From contig DASWIS010000008.1 in NCBI GenBank assembly GCA_036397555.1, positions 248,001 to 312,000 on the forward strand: DNA of 64,000 nucleotides. Direction: 5' to 3'. A program made the translations under genes and the position numbers. Source of the DNA: Candidatus Zixiibacteriota bacterium. GTDB taxonomy: Bacteria > Zixibacteria > MSB-5A5 > WJJR01. The stretch's first letter is position 1. Each line of letters begins with the position of its first letter. This document shows positions 35,002 to 45,370 of this stretch, one piece after another. A model generated the notes under the pieces. The model was not told the origin of the DNA. It did not search any database and worked only from the letters and a program-made list of their open reading frames with translations.

Positions 35002-35448
35002 ATGAAACGCATGCTGTTTGGCACTCTATCGGGCCTGATCCTGTTGATCGCAGCGTCCTCGGACGCGCTGGCGCAACAGTTCGACGGCCCTGGTATCTAC
35101 AATGTCGATTCGTTGCTGGAAGCCCACCCGCTGGCGAAGGATCAGCCGTCGCGATCCGACGAGATCGGATACGATTCGCTTTCGAGTGTCCATCTGATCC
35201 AGGTCCGCGACGCTGTGCCGCGTCATCATCACGCGCACCACGATGAAAACGTGATGATCGTACGCGGCGCCGGACAAATGGAGTTGGGCGGGGTCAGGCA
35301 ACGCGTCAAAGCCGGTGATGTCATTCACATTCCACGCGGGACGCCGCATGCATTCCACAGTCTCGGCTCTGTCCCGGCCGTGGCCATCGTCGTTTACGCT
35401 CCCGGATTCGATCCGAAAGATCGCATACCCCATCCCGATTCGGAGTAG
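35002..35448 (+). CDS. Exported cupin-domain protein
   Basis: A 148-residue single-cupin protein with a signal peptide (MKRMLFGTLSGLILLIAASS, cleavage near ALAQ). Cupin motif 1 is HHHAHHDENVMIVRGAGQMEL (metal-binding His and Glu present) and motif 2 is GDVIHIPRGTPHAFHS. It is thus a likely periplasmic metal-binding or sugar-modifying protein; substrate unknown. A GGGGGA ribosome-binding site lies 7 nt upstream. It is followed 16 bp later by the DUF4159 gene, so they are probably co-transcribed. A weak promoter-like pair, TTGCAC (34948-34953) and TATAAC (34973-34978), is spaced 19 bp and is not firmly supported. Confidence 0.85.
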   Translation: MKRMLFGTLSGLILLIAASSDALAQQFDGPGIYNVDSLLEAHPLAKDQPSRSDEIGYDSLSSVHLIQVRDAVPRHHHAHHDENVMIVRGAGQMELGGVRQRVKAGDVIHIPRGTPHAFHSLGSVPAVAIVVYAPGFDPKDRIPHPDSE

Positions 35449-35464
35449 GCCCCGGCGCTCATCT

Positions 35465-36202
35465 ATGATGAATTCGATTCGGATACGGCGGTTGATCAGC
35501 ATCTTTAGAACAGGATGCGTCTGCGTTCTACTTAACGTGGCCGCCCACACGGCCCAGGCACAGACTCGCGCGCCAGCCCTTCCGGACGCTCAGAAACCGG
35601 CCAACCCATCGACATTCACCGTTGCCCGCATGCACTACCAGGGGGGTGGAGACTGGTACTGGGGCGGGTCGGCGATTCCAAACCTGCTGGATTTCATATC
35701 CGAGAACACATCCGTTCCGGTCAACATCGAAGAAGTGCGCGTTCGGCCGTCGGAGGACAAGCTGTTTTACTTCCCGTTCGTGTTCGCGACCGGCCACGGC
35801 AACATTCGCTTTTCCGACGATGAGATCACGCGGATGCGCCGGTATCTCACCGGCGGCGGGTTTTGGCTCATCAATGATTCTTACGGGATGGACCCGTCCG
35901 TCCGACGCGAACTCAAACGCATATTCCCCGACCGCGAATTGGTCGAGTTGCCTTATTCACACGAAATCTACCAGGCACCATATCGCTTCGCATCCGGACC
36001 CCCGAAGATTCACGAGCACGACGGCAAGCAGCCACGTGGCTATGCCATCCTCGATGGCGACCGAGTCTGCGTGTTTTATGTGGTGGAATCCGATATCGGC
36101 GATGGCTGGGAAGACCCGCATGTCCACGAAGACCCTCCTGACAAGCGTCTGGCTGCCCTTCAGATGGGGACCAACATCGCCATCTACGCCCTGACGCATT
36201 AG
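35465..36202 (+). CDS. DUF4159 domain exported protein
   Basis: A 245-residue protein with a signal peptide (ISIFRTGCVCVLLNVAAHTA, cleavage near AQAQ). The rest matches DUF4159: MHYQGGGDWYWGGSAIPNLL, PFVFATGHGNIRFSDDEITR, LTGGGFWLINDSYGMDPSVR, HEIYQAPYRF. The domain has a glutamine amidotransferase-like fold in related proteins, but catalytic activity is not established. In several bacterial phyla DUF4159 genes sit in an operon with DUF4175, MoxR-type AAA and DUF58 genes, and here the DUF4175 gene is the next plus-strand gene, which supports a shared function. The start ATG at 35465 is followed at once by a second in-frame ATG. Confidence 0.8.
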   Translation: MMNSIRIRRLISIFRTGCVCVLLNVAAHTAQAQTRAPALPDAQKPANPSTFTVARMHYQGGGDWYWGGSAIPNLLDFISENTSVPVNIEEVRVRPSEDKLFYFPFVFATGHGNIRFSDDEITRMRRYLTGGGFWLINDSYGMDPSVRRELKRIFPDRELVELPYSHEIYQAPYRFASGPPKIHEHDGKQPRGYAILDGDRVCVFYVVESDIGDGWEDPHVHEDPPDKRLAALQMGTNIAIYALTH

Positions 36203-36429
36203 GGCATCGTAACACATTGTCCGACAATCAGATGGTCCCGGCCATCGGCCCGGCAGCGGGTCGACCGCACCGAAATGGCTCACCCGTCGGTGATTTCCAT
36301 CACTCGAAAACAATCCCTTCTCAGCGGATTGGTGAAATGTGCGTACAATTCATGTGAACATTCGGTCCGACAGGGCCGTTTACCGCAATAGGATGACACC
36401 ATCGACCCCGCAGTGAAACGAGGACCACG

Positions 36430-39400
36430 ATGACACCGATGCCCAGCTTGGACACGCTCCGATCACGCATTCGCCGCATGCGCCGTACCGCGGTCACTAT
36501 GGAATGGCTGACGCACATCAGTTGGATGGTGACCGTCACGGCCGCGGTGTTTGCCGCTGCCGCATTGACCGCAGCGATTGCGGTTCCGCCCTCTCCAGTT
36601 CGAGTCGGTGTCGTGTCGCTGTTGGGTCTGGCGCTGCTTCTGATCCTCGCGCTGGCTCTGGCCAAGGCAACGATCTGGTCTCCGCGCGATCAACGTCTTG
36701 CGCTGGCGGTGGAACGACGGTATCCCGAACTGCGAAATCGTTTGATCGCGTCTTTGCAGTTGGCCGATCGTGCCCGCTCGAACCCAGAGGGGTACTCTCT
36801 GGAATTGGTCGATTTGACCATCCGCCATGCCACTATGATGTCGGAGGCGCTCGATTTCTCGGCAGCGATAGACCGTGCCCGCGCCAAAAGTGCCGCCCGC
36901 TTTGCCGGAATTGCGCTGGGGGCCGTTCTGATGCTGGGCATTCTGTTTCCGGGATTGGCACGTCGTTCGTGGGAGGCCTACTCCTCGCCGTTGGCCGACT
37001 ACTCTCCGGCGATACCATATTCCCTGACGGTCACTCCCGGGACGACCGAAGCCGTCAAGTTCGATGACTTTATCGTCGAGGCGCGGCTCGACGGACTTCA
37101 GTTGCCGCGGCGGATTGAAGTGTTCGTGCGCTCCGAGGGGGGCGACTGGCGCGCCAGTGATCCGCAGGCGGCTGTCAGATCTGAGATCGCGCGGGCCGGT
37201 CTCCGGAATGAGTCACGCCTGTTTCGCTACATCGTCCCACAAGTCAAACGCGACTTTCAATACTATGTTATAGCCGGCGATCTGACATCGCCGACCTACG
37301 AGGTCGTCGCGGTCGACCGTCCGCGCAACACGTCGCTGCGACTGGAGATCATACCGCCCGAATACACGGGGCTGCCGCCGACCGTCATCGACGCCAACGA
37401 CGGCGCGGTGACTGCGCCCTTCGGCAGCACGGTCGATCTCGGCTTGGAAGCGAACCGTCGCCTGTCGGCGGCGTTGATGGTTTTTCCCGACGGTCAGCGT
37501 CATCCGCTGGACGTGCGCGGGCGCACGGCGCAAACGCGGTTTAACGTCGAGAAGAACACCTCATATCATCTCGAGCTGGCCGACGAATCGGGACGCACCA
37601 ATCCGCACCCGATCGAATACGCCATCGCGGCGATCGTCGATCGTGAACCGTCGGTGGAAATCGTCTGGCCGGGGCACGATGCCGATCTGGACGACAACAT
37701 GGCCGTCGACCTGAAGATCATCGCCCGCGACGACTACGGATTCTCCGGTCTCACCCTGCACACCCAGTGGATTTCGGAGGGGCGTGAACGCGCGGTCCGC
37801 GCGTATGACATCCCCGAGAGCCGCGTGCACGCCGAACGCATCGAGCGCGCCTACTTCTGGGATATGGCGGGCTGGGGTTTGATGCCCGATGATATCGTGC
37901 ACTATTTCGTCGAGGTTACCGACAACGACCGTCTCACCGGGCCCAAGACTGCCCGCAGCAAGACCTACTCGGTGCGCCTGCCGTCACTTGATGAGATGAT
38001 GACCGAGTTTGAAGAGAGCTGGGATGAGAATCTCTCGGCGATGGACCGGGTCTTGTCGGGTGAACGCGAGATGGCGCAGCAGATCGAAAAGCTCAGCCGC
38101 GAACTCGCGACCGATCAATCGATGGAGTGGGAGCAGCAGCGCAACCTGCAGGATTTGGGCGCGCGCGCCTCCGATCTGGAAAAGCAGCTCGACGACATCA
38201 CCGCGGAAGTGAAACAGCAGGTCGACGATGCCGCCGAGCGCAAGCTCGTATCGATGGAGATGCTCGCCAAGATGTTGGAAGCGCAGCGTCTTTTTGAAGA
38301 GGTCGCCACCGACGAGATGCGCGAGGCGCAGCGCAAGCTGCAGGAAGCGCTCGCGTCGATGGATCCCAAGGACATGGAACGCGCGCTGGCCGACATGCAG
38401 ATCAGTCAGGAAGAGATGCTGGCGCGGCTGGAACGGACGATCGAATACCTCAAGCGCTTGAAGGCCGAGCAGACAGTCGACTCGTTCGTGAAGCGGATGG
38501 AGCAAATGCTCCAGCAGCAGGAATCGCTCAACGAGCAGGCATCATCGACCGAATCCGGGCAGCTTCCCGATTTGGCACCGATGCAGGAGAAGCTGAAATC
38601 GCAGTTCGATGCACTCGCAGCCGAGATGGCGGCATCGGAGGAAGCGCTCAATGAGGCGGGACTGGCACCCCCATACGAGATTTCGCAAATGTGCCAGTCG
38701 GCGAGCCAGAGCGATGCGCCACAGCACATGCAGAAAACCGCCCAGAACATGCAGCAGAAAGATTCCAAAGGCAGCGAGCAGAGCGGGCAGCAGGCGGCCG
38801 CTTCGTTGAGCGAGTTGCTCCAGAAGATGAAGGAAATGCAGAGCAAGATGAATCAGGATCAATTCGCGGAAACCGCCAGGCAGTTGCGCAATGCGCTCGA
38901 TCAGGTGCTCTACCTGTCCGACAAACAGGAGAGCATGATGGCCGACGCGGAGCAGCTTGATCCGACTTCGCTCTCGCTGCGGGAATTGGCCGCCGAACAG
39001 GAAGCGCTGCGTCAGGCGACCCAGCACGTGGCGCGGCAGATGGATGAGATTTCCAAGAGCTCAAGCTGCCTGTCCAACAATGCCGGTCAGGGTTTGCAGA
39101 AGGCGATGGGCCAGATGCAGCAGGCGGCGCAGGCGTTGACCGAACGGCAGGGTCCGATTGCCACGCGCGGCCAGCATGAGTCGCTCTTTGATCTAAATCA
39201 AGTGGCGCAGGAACTGGTCAACGGGATGGAGAAAAACAATCAACAATGCAACAACCCCGGGCAGTGCAACAATCCCGGCGGCCAGGGCGCCTCGATGGCC
39301 CAGATGGAAGGACTGTCGCAACAGCAGGGGCGTCTCAATCAGCAGATGCCGATGCCCGGAGGACAAGGTTCCGGCGGCATGAGCGAGGGCGAACGCGAAT

Positions 39401-39834
39401 TGCTCAAACGGCTCAAGGGGGAGCAGGAAGCGATCCAGCGTGGAGTCGAGGACCTCAATTCGCAGATCGGCGAAGACGAGAGCCAACTCGGACGGCTCGA
39501 CAAGCTGGCCGAAGAGATGCAAAAAGTCGTCGAAGATATGGAGAACAACGAAGTCTCCGAGGCCACGCGCGACCGTCAGCGCCGCATCTACGCCCGCATG
39601 CTCGACTTCCAGCACGCGCTGCAGCAACAGGATTTCAAGGATGAACGGAAGGCCCGTCAGGCGCTGGGCAACTACCGCATGGTCGCTCCCGGCTCACTCG
39701 ACGCCACCCGCGGCCTCACCGACGAGGAATACGAGCGCCTGCTGACCCGCTATCAGGAAGAGGGCTATCCACCCGAGTACGAGCAGACGATCAAGCAGTA
39801 CTTCCGCGCGTTGGTTGAAAAACGCGGGAATTGA
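36430..39834 (+). CDS. DUF4175-family large membrane protein
   Basis: A 1134-residue protein. Two membrane helices near residues 25-45 and 55-75, and a third around 155-175, anchor a large periplasmic region. Residues about 190-520 look like beta-sandwich domains (IEVFVRSEGGDWRASD, VVAVDRPRNTSLRLEIIPPEYTGLPP). From about 530 to the end the protein is almost wholly alpha-helical, coiled-coil-like, and rich in Gln, Met, Glu and Lys, with a low-complexity NNQQCNNPGQCNNPGGQG stretch near 940. This is the DUF4175 pattern. The family's function is unknown; it usually neighbours DUF4159 and MoxR genes. It is separated by 227 bp from DUF4159, no promoter being clear there. The low-complexity Gly/Gln/Asn run is the most unusual part. 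Confidence 0.82.
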   Translation: MTPMPSLDTLRSRIRRMRRTAVTMEWLTHISWMVTVTAAVFAAAALTAAIAVPPSPVRVGVVSLLGLALLLILALALAKATIWSPRDQRLALAVERRYPELRNRLIASLQLADRARSNPEGYSLELVDLTIRHATMMSEALDFSAAIDRARAKSAARFAGIALGAVLMLGILFPGLARRSWEAYSSPLADYSPAIPYSLTVTPGTTEAVKFDDFIVEARLDGLQLPRRIEVFVRSEGGDWRASDPQAAVRSEIARAGLRNESRLFRYIVPQVKRDFQYYVIAGDLTSPTYEVVAVDRPRNTSLRLEIIPPEYTGLPPTVIDANDGAVTAPFGSTVDLGLEANRRLSAALMVFPDGQRHPLDVRGRTAQTRFNVEKNTSYHLELADESGRTNPHPIEYAIAAIVDREPSVEIVWPGHDADLDDNMAVDLKIIARDDYGFSGLTLHTQWISEGRERAVRAYDIPESRVHAERIERAYFWDMAGWGLMPDDIVHYFVEVTDNDRLTGPKTARSKTYSVRLPSLDEMMTEFEESWDENLSAMDRVLSGEREMAQQIEKLSRELATDQSMEWEQQRNLQDLGARASDLEKQLDDITAEVKQQVDDAAERKLVSMEMLAKMLEAQRLFEEVATDEMREAQRKLQEALASMDPKDMERALADMQISQEEMLARLERTIEYLKRLKAEQTVDSFVKRMEQMLQQQESLNEQASSTESGQLPDLAPMQEKLKSQFDALAAEMAASEEALNEAGLAPPYEISQMCQSASQSDAPQHMQKTAQNMQQKDSKGSEQSGQQAAASLSELLQKMKEMQSKMNQDQFAETARQLRNALDQVLYLSDKQESMMADAEQLDPTSLSLRELAAEQEALRQATQHVARQMDEISKSSSCLSNNAGQGLQKAMGQMQQAAQALTERQGPIATRGQHESLFDLNQVAQELVNGMEKNNQQCNNPGQCNNPGGQGASMAQMEGLSQQQGRLNQQMPMPGGQGSGGMSEGERELLKRLKGEQEAIQRGVEDLNSQIGEDESQLGRLDKLAEEMQKVVEDMENNEVSEATRDRQRRIYARMLDFQHALQQQDFKDERKARQALGNYRMVAPGSLDATRGLTDEEYERLLTRYQEEGYPPEYEQTIKQYFRALVEKRGN

Positions 39835-39843
39835 ACGTGTGGA

Positions 39844-41034
39844 TTAGCCGTCAATGAACTGGCGAGCCTTTTTTCGCACGCGTGCCAGCATCTTGGATAT
39901 AGGCGAGTGATTACTGTAACCAAGCTCCTTCGCGATATCGCCGAGCTTCGTTACACCATTTCTGAGGCAAACGACTACGCGTCTCTCCTTTGGGTTCAGT
40001 AGCACAAGAAAATCCTGCCAGAGAAGATTCTCGTGAACTTCGGATTGGGGCCCGTGGACCGGGATTGTGTCGTCAAGTTGAACGAATGTAGGCCTGATCT
40101 TCGACCGTTTGCAGTAGAGCTTTCGTTCGAAATCCTCTCGAGCGTATGACCACTTAGCCGAGAAGTCGTCAACAAGCCGATTGCACTTGACAGCATCCAA
40201 TATAGCCCGCAGGTTCCCCTTCCCGTCTGCCAATTCCACCAATTCACGAAGCACTTCGCGCGCTTCAGCTTCACCGCTCCAAACATTGCCGCCATAGTAG
40301 TCCCGCTCAAGGCTGAGTCCTTCGGGCAGAGACGAGTTCACCTTGTACAGAATCCCAGCTTGCTCTTGGCTGACGACTGGTAGTCTGCCCAGTCCGTCGA
40401 TTCTCCGTGCGATGACCTCATTGAGATACGGCAACCAGAAGTCTATGTTATGCGCCAAAATTCGGATGGGATCCGACTCCGCATAGGCGGAAAGATGGGA
40501 TTGGCTATTCAGTAGCGGCCACACGATGCGCGCGAACGCCCGTGAAACGCGCTCGTCAAGGTCTCGCGGTAACAGTTGTTCCTGGTCGAACAAGAAGGCG
40601 AATGGCCAAGTCCCTTCCCGGAATAGCGGCAGGCCAGCTCGCTTGAGCTCTTGAAGAGGAAGCAGGTGGTAGGCGGGTATGTGCGCGAGGTAGTTGTGCC
40701 ATGTGCCCTGTGGCAGGAATTGCAAGTCTTTATCAGCCGCTTGCCTGAGCCATCGGAATCGCCGTGAACGGTGCATTCGATACACGCCTCTCGAATACAG
40801 ATTGTGCCTGAATCTGCCAGCGTTCCAATCTAAATTCCAATTGATGATGAAAACCTCATCGCGGACGGTTTTCACAGGTACATAGACCATCTCGGGCAGT
40901 GTTCTCTCACGCTCGCGAAATGCAAATTCTCTGTAAGGCGGGCTCATATAGAATAGGGCCGGGAACCGCTCCGGGCGCGATTCATCCGCGGTCGCAACCC
41001 CACTCAGTAACAAATCGTCAGGCATCTCGCTCAT
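39844..41034 (-). CDS. Unknown protein with C-terminal sigma-70 region 4-like helix-turn-helix
   Basis: A 396-residue cytosolic protein of no recognised family. The last 55 residues (LLNPKERRVVVCLRNGVTKL, then GDIAKELGYSNHSPISKMLA) look like a sigma factor region 4/HTH of the LuxR-sigma type, so it probably binds DNA or RNA polymerase. The N-terminal 330 residues contain no known domain; notable parts are TWHNYLAHIPAYHLLPLQEL and DPIRILAHNIDFWLPYLNEVIARRI. GC is lower than in neighbouring genes, and it is inserted between the DUF4175 gene (9 bp from its stop) and purL, both conserved genes. It is likely an acquired gene. No partner is adjacent. Confidence 0.65.
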   Translation of the reverse strand: MSEMPDDLLLSGVATADESRPERFPALFYMSPPYREFAFRERERTLPEMVYVPVKTVRDEVFIINWNLDWNAGRFRHNLYSRGVYRMHRSRRFRWLRQAADKDLQFLPQGTWHNYLAHIPAYHLLPLQELKRAGLPLFREGTWPFAFLFDQEQLLPRDLDERVSRAFARIVWPLLNSQSHLSAYAESDPIRILAHNIDFWLPYLNEVIARRIDGLGRLPVVSQEQAGILYKVNSSLPEGLSLERDYYGGNVWSGEAEAREVLRELVELADGKGNLRAILDAVKCNRLVDDFSAKWSYAREDFERKLYCKRSKIRPTFVQLDDTIPVHGPQSEVHENLLWQDFLVLLNPKERRVVVCLRNGVTKLGDIAKELGYSNHSPISKMLARVRKKARQFIDG

Positions 41035-41144
41035 GCAGCTCCCTCCCGTCCATTGTCATCAGATTCTCTTCCTAACACACGACATTTCTAGATGGATTTG
41101 TTCCGCTTCGATCATCAATCTGCAAGTTACTGGCTAGGAGTGTT

Positions 41145-41171
41145 TTGACTGGCCACACGTTTTGATATAAC
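41145..41171 (+). promoter_or_regulatory. Candidate promoter of purL
   Basis: TTGACT (41145-41150) and TATAAC (41166-41171) are separated by 15 bp, shorter than optimal. The position, 42 bp before the GTG start of purL, fits. Confidence 0.45.
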
Positions 41172-41212
41172 TTGGAGGCCGTGCGAATTGATCGTAGGTT
41201 ATCTGTCAAGAC

Positions 41213-43447
41213 GTGATTGCTCCTAACGCCATCGAACGGCACGGCCTCTCACCGGAAGAATTCGAGAAGATCAAGCTCATCCTCGGGCGCGAGCCGACCT
41301 ACACCGAGCTCGGTGTCTTCTCGGTCATGTGGTCGGAGCACTGTTCCTATAAGAACTCCATTCTGCTCTTGAAGACTCTCCCGCGGGAGGGCGATTGCAT
41401 GCTCGCCAAGGCGGGTGAAGAAAACGCCGGCGTGGTCGATTGGGGCGATGGGCTGGCCATCGTCTTTAAGATCGAATCGCACAATCATCCTTCGGCGGTG
41501 GAGCCGTACCAAGGCGCCGCAACCGGCGTCGGCGGCATTCTGCGCGACATCTTCACCATGGGCGCTCGTCCAATTGCCGCGCTCGATTCGCTGCGCTTTG
41601 GTGATCCGACCAATCCGCGTGTGCGTTATCTGGTCGATGGCGTCGTGCGCGGGGTCGGCGACTACGGCAACTGCTTCGGCGTGCCCACGGTCGGTGGCGA
41701 GACTGTATTTGAAGACTCGTACACCGGCAACCCGCTGGTCAATGCCATGGCCATCGGCATCGTGCACACCGACAAGATCGCGCGCGCAGCGGCAGCGGTC
41801 GTCGGCGCGCCCGTGTTCATCGTCGGGTCCAAGACCGGCCGCGACGGCATCCACGGCGCGACATTCGCATCTGAAGAATTGTCCGACAAATCCGAGTCGC
41901 GCCGCCCCTCGGTGCAGATCGGCGACGCGTTCACCGAGAAGCTGCTATTGGAAGCCACACTGGAAATGATCGATCAGGATTCACTGGTCGGCATCCAGGA
42001 CATGGGCGCCGCCGGGATTACATGCTCCTGCGCCGAGACCGCCTTTCGCGGCGGACAGGGCATTCACATCGACACGGCGCGCGTGCCGGTGCGCGAAGAC
42101 GGCATGACGCCATACGAAATCCTGCTGTCGGAATCGCAGGAACGCATGCTGGTGATCGTCAAACCGGGATGCGAAAACAAAGTCGGCGCGATTTTCGCCA
42201 AGTGGGGGCTCGATGCCGCGCCGATCGGAACTGTCATTTCAGGCGGACGATTCATCGTCGATCACGATGGCCGACGTGAAGTCGACATCCCGGCCGACGC
42301 GCTCTCATTGGGAGGAGGGACTCCGCAGTACAAGCGTGAGGAGAAACGTCCGGCGTACCTCGACGAAAAAGCACGCTTCGATGTCAAAGCTCTGCCGGTC
42401 CCGGAACACTTGGGCGATGTTTTCAAACAGATGCTGGCGTCGCCGAATCTCTGCGACAAAACCTGGGTGCACCAGCAGTACGACAGCAGCGTCCGCACCA
42501 ACACCGTCTTCGGACCGGGAATGGATGCCGCGGTGCTGCGCATTCGTCGCACAAACACCGCGCTGGCGGCAGTGACCGATTGCAACGGGCGCTATTGCCA
42601 CTTAAATCCGCGCGCGGGCGCCATGATCGCGGTCGCGGAGGCGGCGCGCAATCTCGTCTGCGTTGGCGCGAAGCCGTTGGCGGTGACCAACTGCCTGAAC
42701 TTCGGCAATCCGTATAAGCCAGAGATGTACTATCAATTTGCCGAGTGTGTGCGTGGCATGGGCGAGGCGTGCCGCGCGTTCGGCACGCCGGTGACCGGTG
42801 GCAATGTCAGCTTCTACAACGAAGACCAGCACCGCGCGGTCTACCCGACACCGACCATCGGCATGATCGGCAGGATCGAAGACTTACGTTTTGTTACACC
42901 CGGCGTGTTTCAGCACAGCGGCGACAAGATCGCTTTGGTCGGTGAAACACGGGACGAATTGGGCGCCAGTGAGTATCTCAAAACGATTCACGGCACGATT
43001 GCCGGTATGGTGCCCGCACTCGACCTGGATTTGGAGAAGCGCGCGCAGTCGTTTGTCATGCGCGCCATCCGCGAGGGATTGGTGAAATCAGCGCATGATT
43101 GTTCCGACGGTGGGTTGGCGGTTGCACTGTTCGAATGCTGCATCGGGGCCGAAGAACAATTGTTCGGACTCGATGTTACGAGTCCCGGCACGAGTTTGCG
43201 TCCCGATGCGATCTTGTTCTCGGAAAGTCAGTCTCGCATCGTGCTCTCGTGTGCGCCGAAGCATGCCGATGCGCTCGCGCGTCTCGCTGCATCGGAGAGC
43301 GTGCCGTTCCAAGTTATCGGGAATGTCACCGACACCGATCGATTTGTGATGCGGCCGTTGCTGGATGAATCGATGACCGAGCTGCGCGCAATTCATCGCG
43401 ACACATTGCCGCGATTGATGGACGATGTCCGCATCGCGGCGGCGTGA
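41213..43447 (+). CDS. purL: Phosphoribosylformylglycinamidine synthase subunit II
   Basis: A 744-residue small-type PurL, converting FGAR to FGAM in purine synthesis with PurQ and PurS. The GTG at 41213 gives the usual start region ([20 protein letters not shown], then [19 protein letters not shown]). ATP/substrate motifs [31 protein letters not shown] and [12 protein letters not shown] are intact. PurQ and PurS are not adjacent. The gene is followed 12 bp later by hutU, an unusual partner. Upstream is the acquired-looking gene at 39844. Confidence 0.96.
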   Translation: MIAPNAIERHGLSPEEFEKIKLILGREPTYTELGVFSVMWSEHCSYKNSILLLKTLPREGDCMLAKAGEENAGVVDWGDGLAIVFKIESHNHPSAVEPYQGAATGVGGILRDIFTMGARPIAALDSLRFGDPTNPRVRYLVDGVVRGVGDYGNCFGVPTVGGETVFEDSYTGNPLVNAMAIGIVHTDKIARAAAAVVGAPVFIVGSKTGRDGIHGATFASEELSDKSESRRPSVQIGDAFTEKLLLEATLEMIDQDSLVGIQDMGAAGITCSCAETAFRGGQGIHIDTARVPVREDGMTPYEILLSESQERMLVIVKPGCENKVGAIFAKWGLDAAPIGTVISGGRFIVDHDGRREVDIPADALSLGGGTPQYKREEKRPAYLDEKARFDVKALPVPEHLGDVFKQMLASPNLCDKTWVHQQYDSSVRTNTVFGPGMDAAVLRIRRTNTALAAVTDCNGRYCHLNPRAGAMIAVAEAARNLVCVGAKPLAVTNCLNFGNPYKPEMYYQFAECVRGMGEACRAFGTPVTGGNVSFYNEDQHRAVYPTPTIGMIGRIEDLRFVTPGVFQHSGDKIALVGETRDELGASEYLKTIHGTIAGMVPALDLDLEKRAQSFVMRAIREGLVKSAHDCSDGGLAVALFECCIGAEEQLFGLDVTSPGTSLRPDAILFSESQSRIVLSCAPKHADALARLAASESVPFQVIGNVTDTDRFVMRPLLDESMTELRAIHRDTLPRLMDDVRIAAA

Positions 43448-43459
43448 AAGACCAATTGC

Positions 43460-45184
43460 ATGGGAACAACTGCTACGAAGGCTGCTCTGACGTCAACTGC
43501 CCCGTCCGGCTACACACCCATCCGCTCGCCGCGCGGAACGCAGCGCACCTGCAAGGGCTGGATTCAGGAAGCAGCATTGCGGATGCTCTGCAACAATCTC
43601 GATCCCGACGTCGCCGAGATTCCCGAGCAACTGATCGTCTATGGCGGATCGGGCAAGGCCGCGCGCAACTGGGATTGTTTTCATCGTATAGTCGCATCGC
43701 TCAAAGAACTCGACAACGATGAGACATTGCTCGTGCAGTCGGGCAAGCCGGTCGGCGTCTTCACGACCCACGAGGGCGCGCCACGCGTGCTGATCGCCAA
43801 TTCCAATCTCGTCGGGCAGTGGGCCAATTGGGAAGAGTTCCGACGGCTCGACGCGCTTGGGCTGATGATGTATGGCCAGATGACCGCCGGGTCGTGGATT
43901 TACATCGGGACGCAGGGAATCCTGCAGGGCACTTACGAAACTCTGGCCGCGGTCGCGCAGCAGCACTTCGGCGGCACACTCGCCGGACGCTGGGTGTTGA
44001 CCGGCGGCATGGGTGGCATGGGCGGAGCGCAGCCGTTAGCGGTGACATTCAACGGCGGAGTCGCGCTGGTGGTCGAGGTCGATCCATCGCGCATCGACCG
44101 CCGTCTGGCGACCGCCTATTGCGACCGCAAGACCGAATCGCTCGATGAAGCATTGCAGTGGATCAAAGAAGCGACCGACGCCCGACGACCGCAGTCCATC
44201 GGTTTAGTCGGCAATTGCGCTGATGTGCTGCCCGACCTGCTCAAACGCGGAGCGATTCCCGATATCGTCACCGATCAGACATCGGCGCACGACGAACTCG
44301 CCGGATATGTCCCCAACGGCATGACACTCGCTGCCACGCTCGCGTTGCGCCAATCCAATCCCGCCGACTACATCAAGCGCTCGCTGGCGGCAATGGCCGT
44401 GCATTGCGAAGCAATTGTCGCGATGCAGAAGGCAGGCGCGATCGCCTTCGACTACGGCAACAATCTGCGCGGTCAGGCGAAGAAAGCGGGCTTCGCCGAT
44501 GCCTTCGCCTATCCCGGATTCATTCCCGCCTACATTCGTCCGCTGTTCTGCGAAGGACGCGGCCCGTTCCGTTGGGCGGCGCTCTCCGGCGATCCGGCTG
44601 ACATCGCCGTGACCGACCAAGTCGTCCTGCGCGAGTTCGCCGACAACGAACCATTGTGCCGCTGGATACGCTTGGCCGCCGAGCGCGTGACGTTTCAGGG
44701 TCTGCCGGCGCGCATCTGCTGGCTCGGCTACGGCGAACGCGACCGTTTCGGGCTAATCATCAACGACCTGATCGCCAAGGGCAAAATATCCGCGCCGGTC
44801 GTGATCGGCCGCGACCATCTCGACTGCGGCTCGGTCGCCTCGCCCTATCGCGAGACCGAAGCGATGAAAGACACCTCCGATGCGGTCGCCGACTGGCCGT
44901 TGCTCAACGGCCTGCTCAATGCCGTCTCCGGCGCGGGCTGGGTCTCGATCCATCATGGCGGCGGAGTCGGCATGGGGCTGTCGATCCACGCGGGGATGGT
45001 CGTGGTCGCCGACGGCACCGCAGATGCCGCTGGACGTCTCAAGCGCGTCCTCACCAACGATCCCGGCACCGGCATCATGCGCCACGCCGACGCGGGCTAC
45101 GACGCGGCAATTGAGTTTGCCAACAAGCATGGGATGAAGCTGCCGGGGGTGAGCAACTTCGAACCGCCGGGGGTGACGAGGTGA
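43460..45184 (+). CDS. hutU: Urocanate hydratase
   Basis: A 574-residue NAD-dependent urocanase, second step of histidine degradation. It has the start [20 protein letters not shown], the NAD-binding [11 protein letters not shown] near residue 182, and the catalytic Cys region [12 protein letters not shown] near residue 418, all conserved. No other hut gene (hutH, hutI, hutG) is nearby, so it appears as an orphan linked to purL, or the rest of the pathway is elsewhere. The stop lies 187 bp before the kinase operon. Confidence 0.96.
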   Translation: MGTTATKAALTSTAPSGYTPIRSPRGTQRTCKGWIQEAALRMLCNNLDPDVAEIPEQLIVYGGSGKAARNWDCFHRIVASLKELDNDETLLVQSGKPVGVFTTHEGAPRVLIANSNLVGQWANWEEFRRLDALGLMMYGQMTAGSWIYIGTQGILQGTYETLAAVAQQHFGGTLAGRWVLTGGMGGMGGAQPLAVTFNGGVALVVEVDPSRIDRRLATAYCDRKTESLDEALQWIKEATDARRPQSIGLVGNCADVLPDLLKRGAIPDIVTDQTSAHDELAGYVPNGMTLAATLALRQSNPADYIKRSLAAMAVHCEAIVAMQKAGAIAFDYGNNLRGQAKKAGFADAFAYPGFIPAYIRPLFCEGRGPFRWAALSGDPADIAVTDQVVLREFADNEPLCRWIRLAAERVTFQGLPARICWLGYGERDRFGLIINDLIAKGKISAPVVIGRDHLDCGSVASPYRETEAMKDTSDAVADWPLLNGLLNAVSGAGWVSIHHGGGVGMGLSIHAGMVVVADGTADAAGRLKRVLTNDPGTGIMRHADAGYDAAIEFANKHGMKLPGVSNFEPPGVTR

Positions 45185-45280
45185 CAAGAAAACTCGCCAC
45201 AAAGATGGCGGAGCGACTGAAAGTGTGGCGGGCACATAAGTCTGGGTTATCTTACGAGCGCCCAGCGCGCGATGAGACTC

Positions 45281-45300
45281 TCCCACAGCCAGCTGTGGGA
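45281..45300. other. Perfect hairpin between hutU and the kinase operon
   Basis: TCCCACAG (45281-45288) pairs with CTGTGGGA (45293-45300) around a 4-nt loop CCAG. No T-run follows. It may end the purL-hutU transcript in a Rho-aided manner or mark the left edge of the low-GC insert. Confidence 0.4.
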
Positions 45301-45370
45301 CACCGTTGGGAGGATTGGCCCAGTGGATGAGGAATGAAAAGCGCTTCCACAAATCAGATAGGGACAGCGA

